This document shows, piece after piece, positions 8,377 through 17,232 of a stretch of DNA of 64,000 bases (the first letter of the stretch is position 1; each line of letters opens with the position of its first letter). The translations under genes were made by a program, and so were the position numbers. Where the stretch lies: positions 1 through 64,000 of the forward strand of contig JAEYPO010000032.1 in the NCBI GenBank assembly GCA_023410595.1. The letters are read 5' to 3'. This DNA is from Bacillota bacterium (GTDB taxonomy: Bacteria; Bacillota; Clostridia; Christensenellales; SZUA-584). A model generated the notes under the pieces. That model made no database searches and was not told where the DNA came from. It saw nothing but the letters and a program-made list of their open reading frames with translations.

Positions 8377-8405
8377 TTGTCCGTTTTTCGTTATTATTGT
8401 ATAAT
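8377..8405 (+). promoter_or_regulatory. Sigma-A-type promoter for the DUF3842 gene
   Basis: TTGTCC (8377-8382), a 17-base spacer and a perfect TATAAT (8400-8405) lie 17 bases ahead of the start codon, with the ribosome binding site GGAGG between. Confidence 0.8.
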
Positions 8406-8421
8406 ATCCGCGGAGGTTTGT

Positions 8422-8832
8422 ATGCTCAACGTTGTGGTAGTGGACGCCCAGGGCGGAGGCATGGGTGCGTCGATAGTAAAGTCGCTTACTGACAGATACG
8501 GCGGCCGCATAAATATTATTGCCGTAGGCACAAACGGCATAGCGAGCGCCGCAATGAAAAAGGGCGGCGCGTCGTGCTGCGCTACCGGCGAGAACGCGGT
8601 CTGTTTCAACGTGCGCAGTGCCGACGTTATTATGGGCGGCATAGGAATAATAGCCTCCTGTGGCATGATGGGCGAGATAACGCCCGCCATGGCAAGGGCG
8701 ATAGCCGAGAGCCCCGCCCAGAAGATACTCATACCCGTTTCAAAGTGTAATATAATGATACCCGGCGTCATAAGCGCAGGGGCTAAAGAGCTTATCGAAA
8801 TGGCAGCCGACGCTCTCGCCGATTTTCTATGA
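8422..8832 (+). CDS. DUF3842 family protein
   Basis: This 136-residue protein starts at ATG 8422 (MLNVVVVDAQGGGMG), chosen for GGAGG seven bases upstream. The N-terminal VVVDAQGGGMGASIV resembles a nucleotide-binding glycine loop. The middle has INIIAVGTNGIASAAMKKGGA and the end has ILIPVSKCNIMIPG. These are features of the DUF3842 family found in anaerobic Firmicutes, for which no function is established. No membrane segment or signal peptide is seen. It is transcribed alone from a good promoter and converges with the next gene, overlapping it by 6 bases. Confidence 0.8.
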   Translation: MLNVVVVDAQGGGMGASIVKSLTDRYGGRINIIAVGTNGIASAAMKKGGASCCATGENAVCFNVRSADVIMGGIGIIASCGMMGEITPAMARAIAESPAQKILIPVSKCNIMIPGVISAGAKELIEMAADALADFL

Positions 8833-9615
8833 CGCCTTTATAACCGTTTTCTGCAATATGCCTGAGTCGCATTTCTCCGCGGCGCTTTCGCTTGGCGCTA
8901 TAACATACAGCATTACAGTGCATCCGTACTGCTCCAGGTATTTAGCGTATATCCTGCCGCATAGTTTCACAGCCGCAAAATCTTCCGGCACGTCCTTCAT
9001 AGGCCTACCGTACTGCAAATACGGCGTTTTATCGCTCTTAAAATTGTGCGCGCAGCCGCTGGCGCTCAAGATAGCGTCTATCCTCGTCCAGCCGCCGCTG
9101 CCCGCTATGCTTGCGTTCTCTTGCGTTTGTATGCTCTCCACGCTGAATACAGGCTCCTTGCAGCCGAACGCCGCGAGTACCAGCTGCGTGTAATCGTAAT
9201 TAACCGCCTTTGTCACTTCGTCTATATCGAGCTTTCCGTTCGGGAAACCGAACGCGCCGTTTTTCTTATTGACTGCGTAAGCGCCATAGAACGACGAGTA
9301 TTTATCGCTGCCCGTGTCGTATATGGACGACGTACGCGTTACCGGATCGAACGCTCCGAAGTTGTACATTATAGACATATCGGCGTCTATGCCCGACCAG
9401 CCCCTGAATCCCGTCGCGTTAAAAGTAAGCACGAAAGGATACCATCCCTCCCCCGAGGGCATGTCCACACTAAATCCGTTTTCGCGCATTACGCTCGACG
9501 CGCTGTGCTGCCCCGAGTAGATTCCCATTACTATGTAGCTCTGCAGCGGGTAGAAGAACCAGAATATCAAAAAGCCTATAATCAACAACAGTAAAAGCGC
9601 TGACAATTTTCTCAT
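8827..9615 (-). CDS. Membrane-anchored exported protein of unknown function
   Basis: I do not recognise this 262-residue protein. An N-terminal hydrophobic helix (about residues 5-24, LLLLIIGFLIFWFF) serves as a signal anchor, and the rest is predicted outside the cell. It has six or so Cys residues spread along the chain and no clear catalytic motif. No Shine-Dalgarno lies before ATG 9615. Instead a TGG-TATACT extended -10 ends only 6 bases upstream, suggesting a leaderless transcript. It converges with the DUF3842 gene and diverges from mnmA. Confidence 0.7.
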   Translation of the reverse strand: MRKLSALLLLLIIGFLIFWFFYPLQSYIVMGIYSGQHSASSVMRENGFSVDMPSGEGWYPFVLTFNATGFRGWSGIDADMSIMYNFGAFDPVTRTSSIYDTGSDKYSSFYGAYAVNKKNGAFGFPNGKLDIDEVTKAVNYDYTQLVLAAFGCKEPVFSVESIQTQENASIAGSGGWTRIDAILSASGCAHNFKSDKTPYLQYGRPMKDVPEDFAAVKLCGRIYAKYLEQYGCTVMLYVIAPSESAAEKCDSGILQKTVIKAS

Positions 9616-9660
9616 GGGGAAAGTATACCACAGGTTTTACCAGTCGCATACCCTCTTAGC

Positions 9661-9689
9661 TTGCATTGCGGCGAGCGTAAACGTATAAT
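9661..9689 (+). promoter_or_regulatory. Sigma-A-type promoter for mnmA
   Basis: TTGCAT (9661-9666), a 17-base spacer and TATAAT (9684-9689) lie 29 bases before the TTG start codon of mnmA. Confidence 0.8.
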
Positions 9690-9718
9690 TAATCGAAAAA
9701 CTATGCAAGGAGAAACGC

Positions 9719-10798
9719 TTGAGGGAGAACAAAAAAACGCGCGTCGTGTGCGGCATGTCGGGAGGCGTGGATTCCGCCGTAGCGGCATACCTGCTGAAAC
9801 AGCAAGGATTCGACGTCGTCGGAGTGTTCATGAAAAACTGGCAGGACGACGGCGAAGGCTGCAGCGCGGCGGCAGACTATGAGGACGTAAAGAGCGTGTG
9901 CGCGGCTCTCGATATACCCTATTATACCGTGAACTTCGAGCGCGAATATTATGAGCGCGTTTTTAAGTATTTCCTTGAGGAATACAGGCGCGGCCGCACG
10001 CCCAACCCGGACGTGATGTGCAACTCAGAGATAAAGTTCGCGGCGTTCCTCGAACACGCCAAAAAGTTGGGGGCCCAGAAGATAGCTACCGGCCACTATG
10101 CGCGCACGGGCGGAGAGTTTGGCTCGCGGCTCATGAAAGCCGCCGATACGAATAAGGACCAAACGTATTTCCTCTGCATGCTGACCAAAGCGCAGATAGA
10201 GAGCGCAATGTTTCCCATAGGCAACATGAAGAAGGACGACGTGCGGCATCTCGCATCATCGCTAGGCCTTTCTGTTGCCGATAAAAAGGACTCCACCGGC
10301 ATTTGCTTCATAGGCGAAAGAAAGTTCCGCGATTTTCTTAAAAACTTCCTGCCCGCGCAGCCGGGAGATATAAAGACGCCCGAAGGCAAAGTAGTGGGCA
10401 AGCATCAGGGCGTAATGTATTACACGTTAGGGCAGCGCCGGGGCCTCGGCATAGGCGGCAGCCCCGATGGAGCGGGCGGGCGCTGGTTCGTGGTGGATAA
10501 GGATGTATGCAGCAACACGCTGTACGTGCAGCAGGGCGAGACGGACGCGCTGTATTCCAAAGCGCTGCTCGCCACCGGCATGAACTATATAAACGGCCGC
10601 CCAGAGGGCGGCTTTGAGTGCTGCGCGCGTTTCCGCTACCGCCAGGGCGACCAGAGGGTGCGCGTTTCGCCGCGGGGACAAGGCGAGTACATAGAGTTTG
10701 AGAAGCGCCAGCGCGCCGTAACGCCCGGGCAGTATGCCGTGCTGTATATGGGCGAAGAGTGTCTCGGCGGCGGCGTAATAGACGAAGTATATTTTTAA
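9719..10798 (+). CDS. mnmA: tRNA-specific 2-thiouridylase MnmA
   Basis: MnmA adds sulfur to U34 of tRNA Lys, Glu and Gln, using ATP and a persulfide carrier. The 359 residues carry the PP-loop SGGVDS (residues 14-19), the catalytic Cys in NPDVMCNSEIKF (about 101), GTGHYAR-like ATGHYAR, the DQTYFL segment and the second catalytic Cys in STGICFIGERKF (about 199). A C-terminal beta-barrel domain follows. The start is TTG at 9719 because AAGGAG (9707-9712) is correctly spaced from it and the usual N-terminal sequence follows. It is transcribed with the Nudix gene 10 bases downstream. Confidence 0.96.
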   Translation: MRENKKTRVVCGMSGGVDSAVAAYLLKQQGFDVVGVFMKNWQDDGEGCSAAADYEDVKSVCAALDIPYYTVNFEREYYERVFKYFLEEYRRGRTPNPDVMCNSEIKFAAFLEHAKKLGAQKIATGHYARTGGEFGSRLMKAADTNKDQTYFLCMLTKAQIESAMFPIGNMKKDDVRHLASSLGLSVADKKDSTGICFIGERKFRDFLKNFLPAQPGDIKTPEGKVVGKHQGVMYYTLGQRRGLGIGGSPDGAGGRWFVVDKDVCSNTLYVQQGETDALYSKALLATGMNYINGRPEGGFECCARFRYRQGDQRVRVSPRGQGEYIEFEKRQRAVTPGQYAVLYMGEECLGGGVIDEVYF

Positions 10799-10808
10799 GG
10801 GGTGCAGT

Positions 10809-11489
10809 ATGGCTTACATACCGTCGTCAAGCGAAGAGGAACAGTTTATAAAAGATTATGACCCATCAAAATACAAAAACCCGGCCGTAGCCGCCGACAC
10901 CGCGCTGTTCGCGCTCGATGGAGACGCTTTAAAGCTGCTGCTTATTAAGCGCGGCGGGTATCCCTATAAGGACAGATGGGCGCTGCCCGGCGGTTTCGTG
11001 GATATCGACGAGGACATAAAGGACAGCGCCGCGCGCGAGCTGCTTGAAGAAACGGGCGTTGATGGCCTGTACCTCGAGCAGGCGTTCGTCTGGGGCAGGC
11101 CGGACAGAGACCCGCGCTCAAGGGTAATTACGGTAAGCTATATATCGCTTGCCGACTTTGCGTCCATAAAGCCCAAGGCGGGCGACGACGCGGCCCTTGC
11201 GGAATGGTTCGCCATTAAAGAGTATAATATTACGGAAAAAGACAGCTTTACGTATATCGACTACGCGCTCGAAGGCCCCGAAACGCTTAAGCCCTCCGTA
11301 AAGTTCCCGTCCGGAAGGATACAGCAGATATCGTGCGTTGATGCGGGCGGCCTTGCTTTTGACCACCCCGAGTCTATAGTCTATTCTTTCGAGCTTCTTA
11401 AACGGAAAGCAAAAGACGGCAGGTTCCTTGAGTTCGCCCTGCGAGATAATAAGCTGCGCGAGCGCGCAAGAAATGCAATACTTGGTTAG
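10809..11489 (+). CDS. Nudix hydrolase with an NrtR-like C-terminal region
   Basis: This 226-residue protein has a Nudix box GGFVDIDEDIKDSAARELLEETGV (about residues 58-81), matching Gx5Ex7REUxEExGU with all acidic metal ligands. It should hydrolyse a nucleoside diphosphate derivative such as ADP-ribose, though the substrate cannot be read from the motif. The C-terminal part (LAFDHPESIVYSFELLKRK) resembles the linker and start of the winged-helix domain of NrtR-type Nudix proteins. It ends early, after AILG, so DNA binding is doubtful. The ribosome binding site is AAGGGGTG. It lies in an operon with mnmA and converges with the ABC operon, overlapping by 4 bases. Confidence 0.85.
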   Translation: MAYIPSSSEEEQFIKDYDPSKYKNPAVAADTALFALDGDALKLLLIKRGGYPYKDRWALPGGFVDIDEDIKDSAARELLEETGVDGLYLEQAFVWGRPDRDPRSRVITVSYISLADFASIKPKAGDDAALAEWFAIKEYNITEKDSFTYIDYALEGPETLKPSVKFPSGRIQQISCVDAGGLAFDHPESIVYSFELLKRKAKDGRFLEFALRDNKLRERARNAILG

Positions 11490-12604
11490 ACTTCTTTTCT
11501 TCTAATAATGAATGGAAGCACATTATATACTATAGTGCAGCCCAGTAGCCCCGCTATGCATAGAGCCGGATCAAGTGTATTTATCGACGACAGCCACCTT
11601 GACGGCAGCAGGTATGTGACCATATTGAGGGCCCCGCCCGAGGGGAGCTTAACAAGCAGCGAGCCGAACATCACGTTTGCTATCGTTATCACCGATATCA
11701 GCAGCATGAGCACCGTCTGGTTGCTTATCTTTGCTATTAGCGAGGCGACGCCGCCGTATGAAACAAGGTACAGCGCGAACATCACGGCCATAGGCGCTAT
11801 TATACCGCCCGCGCCCGCGAGACCGAACGCGACGAGCGGCACCGCGACTATCGGCAGTATATACACCGTATCGGCGACCGCAGTCGAAAAACGGAAAAGC
11901 TCCATCGAGAACGCGCGCGATTTCAGCCGCGCCGGAAAATCCGTCCCCTTTCCTGATACGGTAATCCCCGTAAGCATGAAAAAGCATACCAGCGCGCAGA
12001 GCAGGTAAAGCGAAGTAAACGCCGCGTCCATGATAGGCGTTACCTCCTTTGTCCGTCCCGCCTCGTTGCTCCGTTCTATAGAGAGTATCGGCTTGTCCGT
12101 ACCCTCGTTTGCGTCCTCAAACACCCGCGCGCGAAGCTCTTCTCCGCCGAATTTCGCGGCCTCACCAGCGCTGTAGCACGTCGCCCACAGCCTCATGGCC
12201 TCTCCGCCCACGCTCTCGGATATCACGCCCGCCGCCGTGCTGTAAGGCGAACGCAGCAGCTTCAGCGTGTTGTCGAACTCGCCGTTCTTTATCGACTGCT
12301 CAAAGCCCTTCTTTATCACAAACACGCCCTCGAGCCTGCCTGTCTGGAGGTTTGCCGTAAGCGCTGCCTCGTCGCCCTTCGTCACCCACACCACTTTAAG
12401 TTCCTCTACGTTTTTTAGCAGCAAACGGGAAAACTCCGTGTTGTCCTCGTCTATCCAGCCTATGGGCACGGGCGCGTCGGGTATGATAAGGCCAATAAAA
12501 GGCGCGACCGCAACGAGCAGCGCGAGCGCAAAAAACACCAGCCCGCGAGCCGAAGTAAACAAATGTTTAAGCCGGTATTTGAATGTCGAACGAAACAGCT
12601 TCAT
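11486..12604 (-). CDS. ABC-2 type transporter permease (second)
   Basis: This 372-residue membrane subunit has one N-terminal helix (about residues 22-42), a roughly 150-residue extracytoplasmic domain and five C-terminal helices from about residue 200. This is the ABC2_membrane_3 (YhgE/DrrB-like) layout of multidrug or lipid exporters. Its start ATG overlaps the stop of the upstream permease (ATGA), so translation is probably coupled and the two likely form a heterodimer. It is the last gene of a four-gene minus-strand operon with the ATPase at 15353-16042. The substrate is unknown. Confidence 0.85.
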   Translation of the reverse strand: MKLFRSTFKYRLKHLFTSARGLVFFALALLVAVAPFIGLIIPDAPVPIGWIDEDNTEFSRLLLKNVEELKVVWVTKGDEAALTANLQTGRLEGVFVIKKGFEQSIKNGEFDNTLKLLRSPYSTAAGVISESVGGEAMRLWATCYSAGEAAKFGGEELRARVFEDANEGTDKPILSIERSNEAGRTKEVTPIMDAAFTSLYLLCALVCFFMLTGITVSGKGTDFPARLKSRAFSMELFRFSTAVADTVYILPIVAVPLVAFGLAGAGGIIAPMAVMFALYLVSYGGVASLIAKISNQTVLMLLISVITIANVMFGSLLVKLPSGGALNMVTYLLPSRWLSSINTLDPALCIAGLLGCTIVYNVLPFIIRRKEV

Positions 12605-13821
12605 TCCGCTCTCCTTTGAAAGCTCTTAATGCTTATGGGCAGCAGCATCAGTATGTACGCGGCAAATATCCCGGCGAACGCCAGCGTGCCCCCCGCGCCT
12701 GCGTCGAACAGCCCCGCGATGCCGAGCTTAAGCGCAGGCGCCAGCGGCGTGTAAAAGGATATGTCGCGTATTATTGACGGCATGTACGCGGAAGGTATGA
12801 TAAGCCCGCCCGCGAGCGAGAGCGCCAGCACGCTCATAAACGATATCCTCACAGCGAGCTGCGGCGTCTTGGAATAAAGCCCCGCGAGCATCAGGCCAAG
12901 GCTTAAGAACAGGCAGAGCAGCAGGCCAAACAGCAGCATTATGAGTACGCTGCCCGAAAACTCTTTTATAGCGCCCGTTATGGCGCAGAACGCTGCCAAC
13001 AGCACGGCGTACTCCACGAACAAAAACGCTCCGCCTGCGAGCCATCTCGAGACAAAGCACGTTACCGGCGTGTTACCCGATAACAGCTGGCGGTGTATCA
13101 GCCCCGTCTCGTAATCGTTCGCCGTTATGCGCGCTATGGGCATGCCCCCGAGCGCCACGAACAGTATGAGAAAGCTTACGGCGTAATACTGTATAGGCAG
13201 CGCGCCGCCGAGGGGCGATGTTATATCCGTATCCTCATAAAGCGCCGCCCTTGAGAGCACGCTCGTAAAGAATATATTAGTCGTTCTGCCGTATACGTCC
13301 GCCGCAGCCGCCGGGTCAGCTCCCGCTTCCACGCTGCCTAAGTACAGCACGTTGACGGCGTGCTGCGCGTGGCTGACGAGCTCCACGCCCGAGCTTAGAG
13401 TCTCATACAGCAGCGCGTCCTCGAGCGGCATGTTCTGATTGCCGTAATACGTTATAGTGACGCTGCCGCCGCCGCGAAGCTCACTCTGCATGTTTTCGGG
13501 TATGTGTATATAAGCCGCCGCTCTCTGCTCAACGGCTTTTTTGCCCTCATTTTCGCTCTGAACGAACTGCGTGGAGATAAGGCCGCCCAGCGACCTGCTC
13601 TCGATAAGGCTCTTTAATATAGAGGCCGTGAGCTTGTCGTCGTCTTCGCAGTATACCGCTACGCTGAAGCTGTTCGTACGTACGTCCGCAAAAAAATACG
13701 GCGCCACGGCAACCGATATGAGCGCCACGAAAACAAGCGGCGCAAGCAAAGCTATTATAACGGCCGTCCTGTTCTGAAGCAGCCTTTTTATATCTACGCT
13801 AAACAGCTTTTTCATCCGCAT
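12601..13821 (-). CDS. ABC-2 type transporter permease (first)
   Basis: This 406-residue protein has the same topology as its downstream partner: an N-terminal helix (MKKLFSVDIKRLLQNRTAVIIALLAPLVFVALIS region), a large extracytoplasmic domain and about five to six C-terminal helices. The start may be ATG 13821 or the ATG two codons later at 13815. GCGGGG precedes the first. It overlaps the next permease by 4 bases. The pairing of two half-permeases with one ATPase is usual for bacteriocin, lantibiotic or lipid exporters, but nothing in the operon identifies the cargo. Confidence 0.85.
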   Translation of the reverse strand: MRMKKLFSVDIKRLLQNRTAVIIALLAPLVFVALISVAVAPYFFADVRTNSFSVAVYCEDDDKLTASILKSLIESRSLGGLISTQFVQSENEGKKAVEQRAAAYIHIPENMQSELRGGGSVTITYYGNQNMPLEDALLYETLSSGVELVSHAQHAVNVLYLGSVEAGADPAAAADVYGRTTNIFFTSVLSRAALYEDTDITSPLGGALPIQYYAVSFLILFVALGGMPIARITANDYETGLIHRQLLSGNTPVTCFVSRWLAGGAFLFVEYAVLLAAFCAITGAIKEFSGSVLIMLLFGLLLCLFLSLGLMLAGLYSKTPQLAVRISFMSVLALSLAGGLIIPSAYMPSIIRDISFYTPLAPALKLGIAGLFDAGAGGTLAFAGIFAAYILMLLPISIKSFQRRAE

Positions 13822-13857
13822 CCCCGCCGAAAGCCTCGCGGCGTCCGGGCGCCGTTC

Positions 13858-15339
13858 CTACAGGCTGTCGCCTATGTCTCCGAAATTGAATATGCCCTGT
13901 CCGGGCGTGAACATTCTGAAAATGTCTTCGAGTTTGCCCCAGTCTTTTTCGTATATATCGCTCCAGCCCCTTGTTTCTTTGAGCGTACCGAGGCTCCCGC
14001 CTATACTTATATCGGCCTTTATTTCAATGTCGAAAGATATGTTATCAGCAGTATTGGTTATGCGGGACACATCGGCGTCCATATCTACTTCGCCGGTTAC
14101 GGAGTATTCCCCGCCCTCCTTGGAAAACTCAAGCGCAGCGCTGATATTCTGGGTCAAGCTGTCCGCGCCGGCGCCCGAGCCTGTCACATCGCTCTCCACC
14201 GTAAGCTTGTCGCCCTGCCAGCTTGAGCGGAACCTGCTTTGAGACGCCGTGCCGTCCATTTCTAATTTATCGTATATAGAATTATCGTTGCCGCTGAACT
14301 CCGACATATATATATAATCAACGCTTAAGCCGTCGCCGGAGCAGACGAATGAAATGCCCGCGTATTTGCCGTCCTTTTTATACACCGACCACGACACGCC
14401 GCTTAACTCCCCCGACTCAATCGCTTCGTTCAGGCTCTCCAGTCCGTCGTCCGTCGTTACTGCTTCAATGCCAATAAAGCCGGTGAACGTATCAAGCAGC
14501 TGCTGTATATCGCGGCTAAGCTTTTTGTCGCCCTCGACGTGCTGCTTAAAGCTGCCCAGCACCTCCTTAAGCGCCGCCGCGTCAAGCTCCGTCGTTATTG
14601 CGTCCATGCTCGTTTCGTTATCGTCCTTCGGGCTGTAAACGTTCTGCTTCTCCGTCTTTGTGTACTTATCGGGCACAGACGCCGCCAGCGCCTCGAGCAG
14701 CCCCATAGCTAGGCCGTCGTCCTTGGGCAGGAACGGCAGCAGCGCGCAGAGCCTCTCTTTAAGGCCCATGCTGCCTTTAAGCGCTTCTTCGTCTGCCTGC
14801 TCTATCGCCTTGCTTCCCGCCTGGCCCATGACGTCGGCAACGATGTTGTTGTCTATGATGTACGCTCCTGCCACTTCCATGCCGAGCGCGCTCAACTTTA
14901 CGCCTAAGTCCTTCATATCATATTTAGCATCCAGCCCTAAAGAAACGCTGCTTAAAGGGAGCCCCGGCATATTCAGGCCGTCCATGTCCATTTTAAGCTC
15001 AGACTCTATCTCAAACGGCTCTTCCTGCAGCCTTCCTACTATCTCTTTAGCTATACGTCCTGTCTGACTCTCTCTTGCCTCCTGCTGATCAAGGAAAAAC
15101 TCGTACGCCGCAACAACGCCCGCGCTGCCCTTAAGGCCGCCGCTCTTCTTTTCATCCCCTCCGCCGCTTGTGCCTATTACGCCCAGCGCCGCGGCTACGG
15201 TAGCTGTGACGCCGCATACGAACAATACGGCCAGCGTTATCCAGAGCCACAGCCTTCCCTTAAACACAGGCAAACCCGCCTTGCTTCCTATCCCCGAAGC
15301 GCGCGAATCCCTTTTGTCGCTGCCAGCATCATGTTCCAT
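13858..15339 (-). CDS. Large single-pass exported protein in an ABC exporter operon, unknown function
   Basis: This 493-residue protein has no family I recognise. A cytoplasmic N-terminus of about 28 residues is followed by one membrane helix (about 31-52, LWLWITLAVLFVCGVTATVAAAL) and an extracytoplasmic domain rich in Asp, Ser, Gly and Lys. Repeated beta-strand-like stretches (for example SELKMDMDG, GEVDMDADVSR, IEIKADISIGG) suggest a beta-rich or lipocalin/LolA-like fold that might carry a hydrophobic cargo, but this is speculation. GGAGG lies seven bases before ATG 15339. It sits 13 bases downstream of the ATPase gene and 36 upstream of the first permease, so it is almost certainly part of the same system. 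Confidence 0.75.
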   Translation of the reverse strand: MEHDAGSDKRDSRASGIGSKAGLPVFKGRLWLWITLAVLFVCGVTATVAAALGVIGTSGGGDEKKSGGLKGSAGVVAAYEFFLDQQEARESQTGRIAKEIVGRLQEEPFEIESELKMDMDGLNMPGLPLSSVSLGLDAKYDMKDLGVKLSALGMEVAGAYIIDNNIVADVMGQAGSKAIEQADEEALKGSMGLKERLCALLPFLPKDDGLAMGLLEALAASVPDKYTKTEKQNVYSPKDDNETSMDAITTELDAAALKEVLGSFKQHVEGDKKLSRDIQQLLDTFTGFIGIEAVTTDDGLESLNEAIESGELSGVSWSVYKKDGKYAGISFVCSGDGLSVDYIYMSEFSGNDNSIYDKLEMDGTASQSRFRSSWQGDKLTVESDVTGSGAGADSLTQNISAALEFSKEGGEYSVTGEVDMDADVSRITNTADNISFDIEIKADISIGGSLGTLKETRGWSDIYEKDWGKLEDIFRMFTPGQGIFNFGDIGDSL

Positions 15340-15352
15340 TGGTTTTCCTCCT

Positions 15353-16042
15353 CTAGGCCGTATAGTACCTTATAGCTTCGGACAGGCTGCGATGCTCTGT
15401 TCCGGAAAAATCCAGGCCTCCGTCATACGTGACCGAGCCGCCGCGCAGCGCGATGAGCTCGTCCGCGAGCATGCTCATCTCTTCTATGTAATGACTCGTG
15501 AATATTATCGTTACCCCATGCTTTTTCAGCTCGCATAAATTTCCTATTATCCTGCGGCGGTTTGCTATATCCACGCCCGCCAGCGGTTCGTCGAGTATTA
15601 AAAGCGACGGGCGCAGCACCAGCGACGCCCCTATGTTGAGCCTGCGCTTCATGCCGCCCGAAAGCTTAGACACCTTCTTTTTCTCCATGCCTTCAAGGCC
15701 TACGGCATCGAGAGCCCATTTGTAAAGCGACTCATCCTTAGTCTTCATCCAGTAATAGAGGTTGTCTCTTACGGTAAGCTCCTGCATGAGCGCGATGCCC
15801 TGCGGCACATAGCCTATCCTCTCCCTCGCTGCGGCCGGGTTTGCCAGCGCGTCTATGCCGTCGATAAAAAGCGTTCCCGAATCGGGCTCGGAAGCGGTGG
15901 CAAGCACTTTTAGCAGCGTCGTCTTGCCCGCGCCGTTTTCACCGGCCACGGCGAGCGCGCTGCCTCTTTTTAAGTTTATGCTGATATCTTTTAAATAAAG
16001 CGTTTTCCCGTACGATTTGAAAAGGTTGCCCGCAACGACCAA
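15353..16042 (-). CDS. ABC transporter ATP-binding protein
   Basis: This 229-residue nucleotide-binding subunit has a Walker A GENGAGKTTLL (about residues 34-44), Q-loop YVPQG, signature LSGGMKRRL, Walker B LLILDEP and the switch His in TSHY. It lacks the C-terminal extension of drug-exporter ATPases such as DrrA. The start is TTG at 16042, preceded by AAGGAAGGTG at suitable spacing. No ATG or GTG fits. It is the first gene of the operon that includes the 493-residue protein and two ABC-2 permeases. Confidence 0.93.
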   Translation of the reverse strand: MVVAGNLFKSYGKTLYLKDISINLKRGSALAVAGENGAGKTTLLKVLATASEPDSGTLFIDGIDALANPAAARERIGYVPQGIALMQELTVRDNLYYWMKTKDESLYKWALDAVGLEGMEKKKVSKLSGGMKRRLNIGASLVLRPSLLILDEPLAGVDIANRRRIIGNLCELKKHGVTIIFTSHYIEEMSMLADELIALRGGSVTYDGGLDFSGTEHRSLSEAIRYYTA

Positions 16043-16157
16043 CTTAAAGCACCTTCCTTTGCACTAATGAAACACTCTGCCTTTGTATACTTACGCTAAA
16101 CAGTATATCATTGCTTATAAAAGGAAGTCAAAGCGTTATATTATAGCCGCTCAGTTA

Positions 16158-16193
16158 CAAAAAAGCCCCGGATACCATAACGCAACCGGAGCT
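16158..16193 (-). terminator. Intrinsic terminator after the bactofilin gene
   Basis: AGCTCCGG (complement of 16193-16186) and CCGGGGCT (16171-16164) pair, with one G:U, and are followed by six T on the minus strand. It isolates the bactofilin module from the ABC operon. Confidence 0.8.
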
Positions 16194-16207
16194 CAAAACC
16201 TTAATAT

Positions 16208-16765
16208 CTATCTCTTATTGTTGTTGCCTTTAAACACGTTTATCACCGGCCTTGGCGGCTGTCCGTTTCCGGAAGCCTTCCCGGCAGACTGCGCAGACGC
16301 AGACACTTTCACCGCGGCGATAGGCTCCTGCACCTTTTCGTCCGGCTGGGCCTTCTCGGCGGGCTCCTTCGCGGCCGGGGTTGCAGGCTCCTCTTTGCCT
16401 ATGACGCTCTCGTCTATAGCGCCGCCTATAGCCATATTGCCTTTGTACTGCGCTCCGTTTTCTATCTCCACAGATACGGCCTTAACGTCGCCTATCAGCT
16501 TCGCGCTGCTGAATATGCACAGGCTCCCGGACACGTGTATATTGCCCCTCACTATGCCCGCTACCTGCACGTCAATACCCGATATGTTGCCATCCACGAG
16601 CGCGTTGCTTCCCACGTGCACGTTCCCCGACGCGCTTATGTTGCCGTTTATCCTGCCGTCTATCTTAATATTGCTTTTTGTCTGAAGATTTCCCTTGACA
16701 AAAGAATCAGCTGAAATATAAACATCCATCTTTGCCGCCGGCTCCTGAAACGCCACTTTACCCAT
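16208..16765 (-). CDS. Bactofilin family cytoskeletal protein
   Basis: Bactofilins polymerise without nucleotides into membrane-associated filaments that position cell-wall enzymes. This 185-residue protein has the central beta-helix domain (about residues 14-120) with the repeating pattern IKIDGRINGNISASGNVHVG and VDGNISGIDVQVAGIVRGNI. An Ala/Pro/Lys-rich unstructured tail follows. GGAGAA precedes ATG 16765. It is the last gene of a module with an NlpC/P60 hydrolase and its paralogous anchor. Bactofilins often sit beside M23 peptidases, and here the enzyme is of another class. Confidence 0.93.
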   Translation of the reverse strand: MGKVAFQEPAAKMDVYISADSFVKGNLQTKSNIKIDGRINGNISASGNVHVGSNALVDGNISGIDVQVAGIVRGNIHVSGSLCIFSSAKLIGDVKAVSVEIENGAQYKGNMAIGGAIDESVIGKEEPATPAAKEPAEKAQPDEKVQEPIAAVKVSASAQSAGKASGNGQPPRPVINVFKGNNNKR

Positions 16766-16839
16766 CTTTCTTCTCCTAATTAATTTATTATTTGTATATC
16801 GTTACCGGCCTTATGGCGGCCCGCGCCCGGCCCGGTATG

Positions 16840-17232
16840 CTATTCGTTTATGCCTGGGGGCTGCATGCTTTGCTTAAGCTCATTAAGCTTTGAGCTAAGC
16901 GATTCTATCTCGCCAGCGTATGTTTCAGCCAGCGACGATTGTATCAATATATCGCTTTTCAGCTCGTTCGCCTTTGCCGAGTAATGCAGCGCCTGAAACA
17001 CGGATATGACTGTCATAACCGCAAGACCCGCAATCACGAGCACCGCGGCTGCCGCCAGAGCTATTACGGTCTTGCGCGTTACGCAAAACCCGAACGTCTT
17101 TTTCCTCGCGTCCGTCTCAGACGCTATTATGACGCTGTACGTCTCGGGGCTCAATTTGCCCGCCTCGCCCTTTTTGATTAGCAGACGATCCTCCTTAGGC
17201 CTCCGCTTTACGTTCCCAAGACGTTTAATCAT
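16840..17232 (-). CDS. Stand-alone membrane-anchor paralogue of the adjacent NlpC/P60 protein
   Basis: This 130-residue protein starts at ATG 17232 (MIKRLGNVKRRPKED), which overlaps the upstream stop (ATGA) and has GGAGGTG before it. A cytoplasmic segment YSVIIASETDARKKTFGF is followed by a membrane helix (about residues 50-72) and a coiled-coil region (about 80-125). The same motif, YSIIISSVTDARKKAF, and the same helix and coiled-coil layout occur at the N-terminus of the neighbouring hydrolase. It therefore looks like a duplicated anchor lacking the enzyme domain. I infer a structural or regulatory partner for the hydrolase or the bactofilin. Confidence 0.75.
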   Translation of the reverse strand: MIKRLGNVKRRPKEDRLLIKKGEAGKLSPETYSVIIASETDARKKTFGFCVTRKTVIALAAAAVLVIAGLAVMTVISVFQALHYSAKANELKSDILIQSSLAETYAGEIESLSSKLNELKQSMQPPGINE

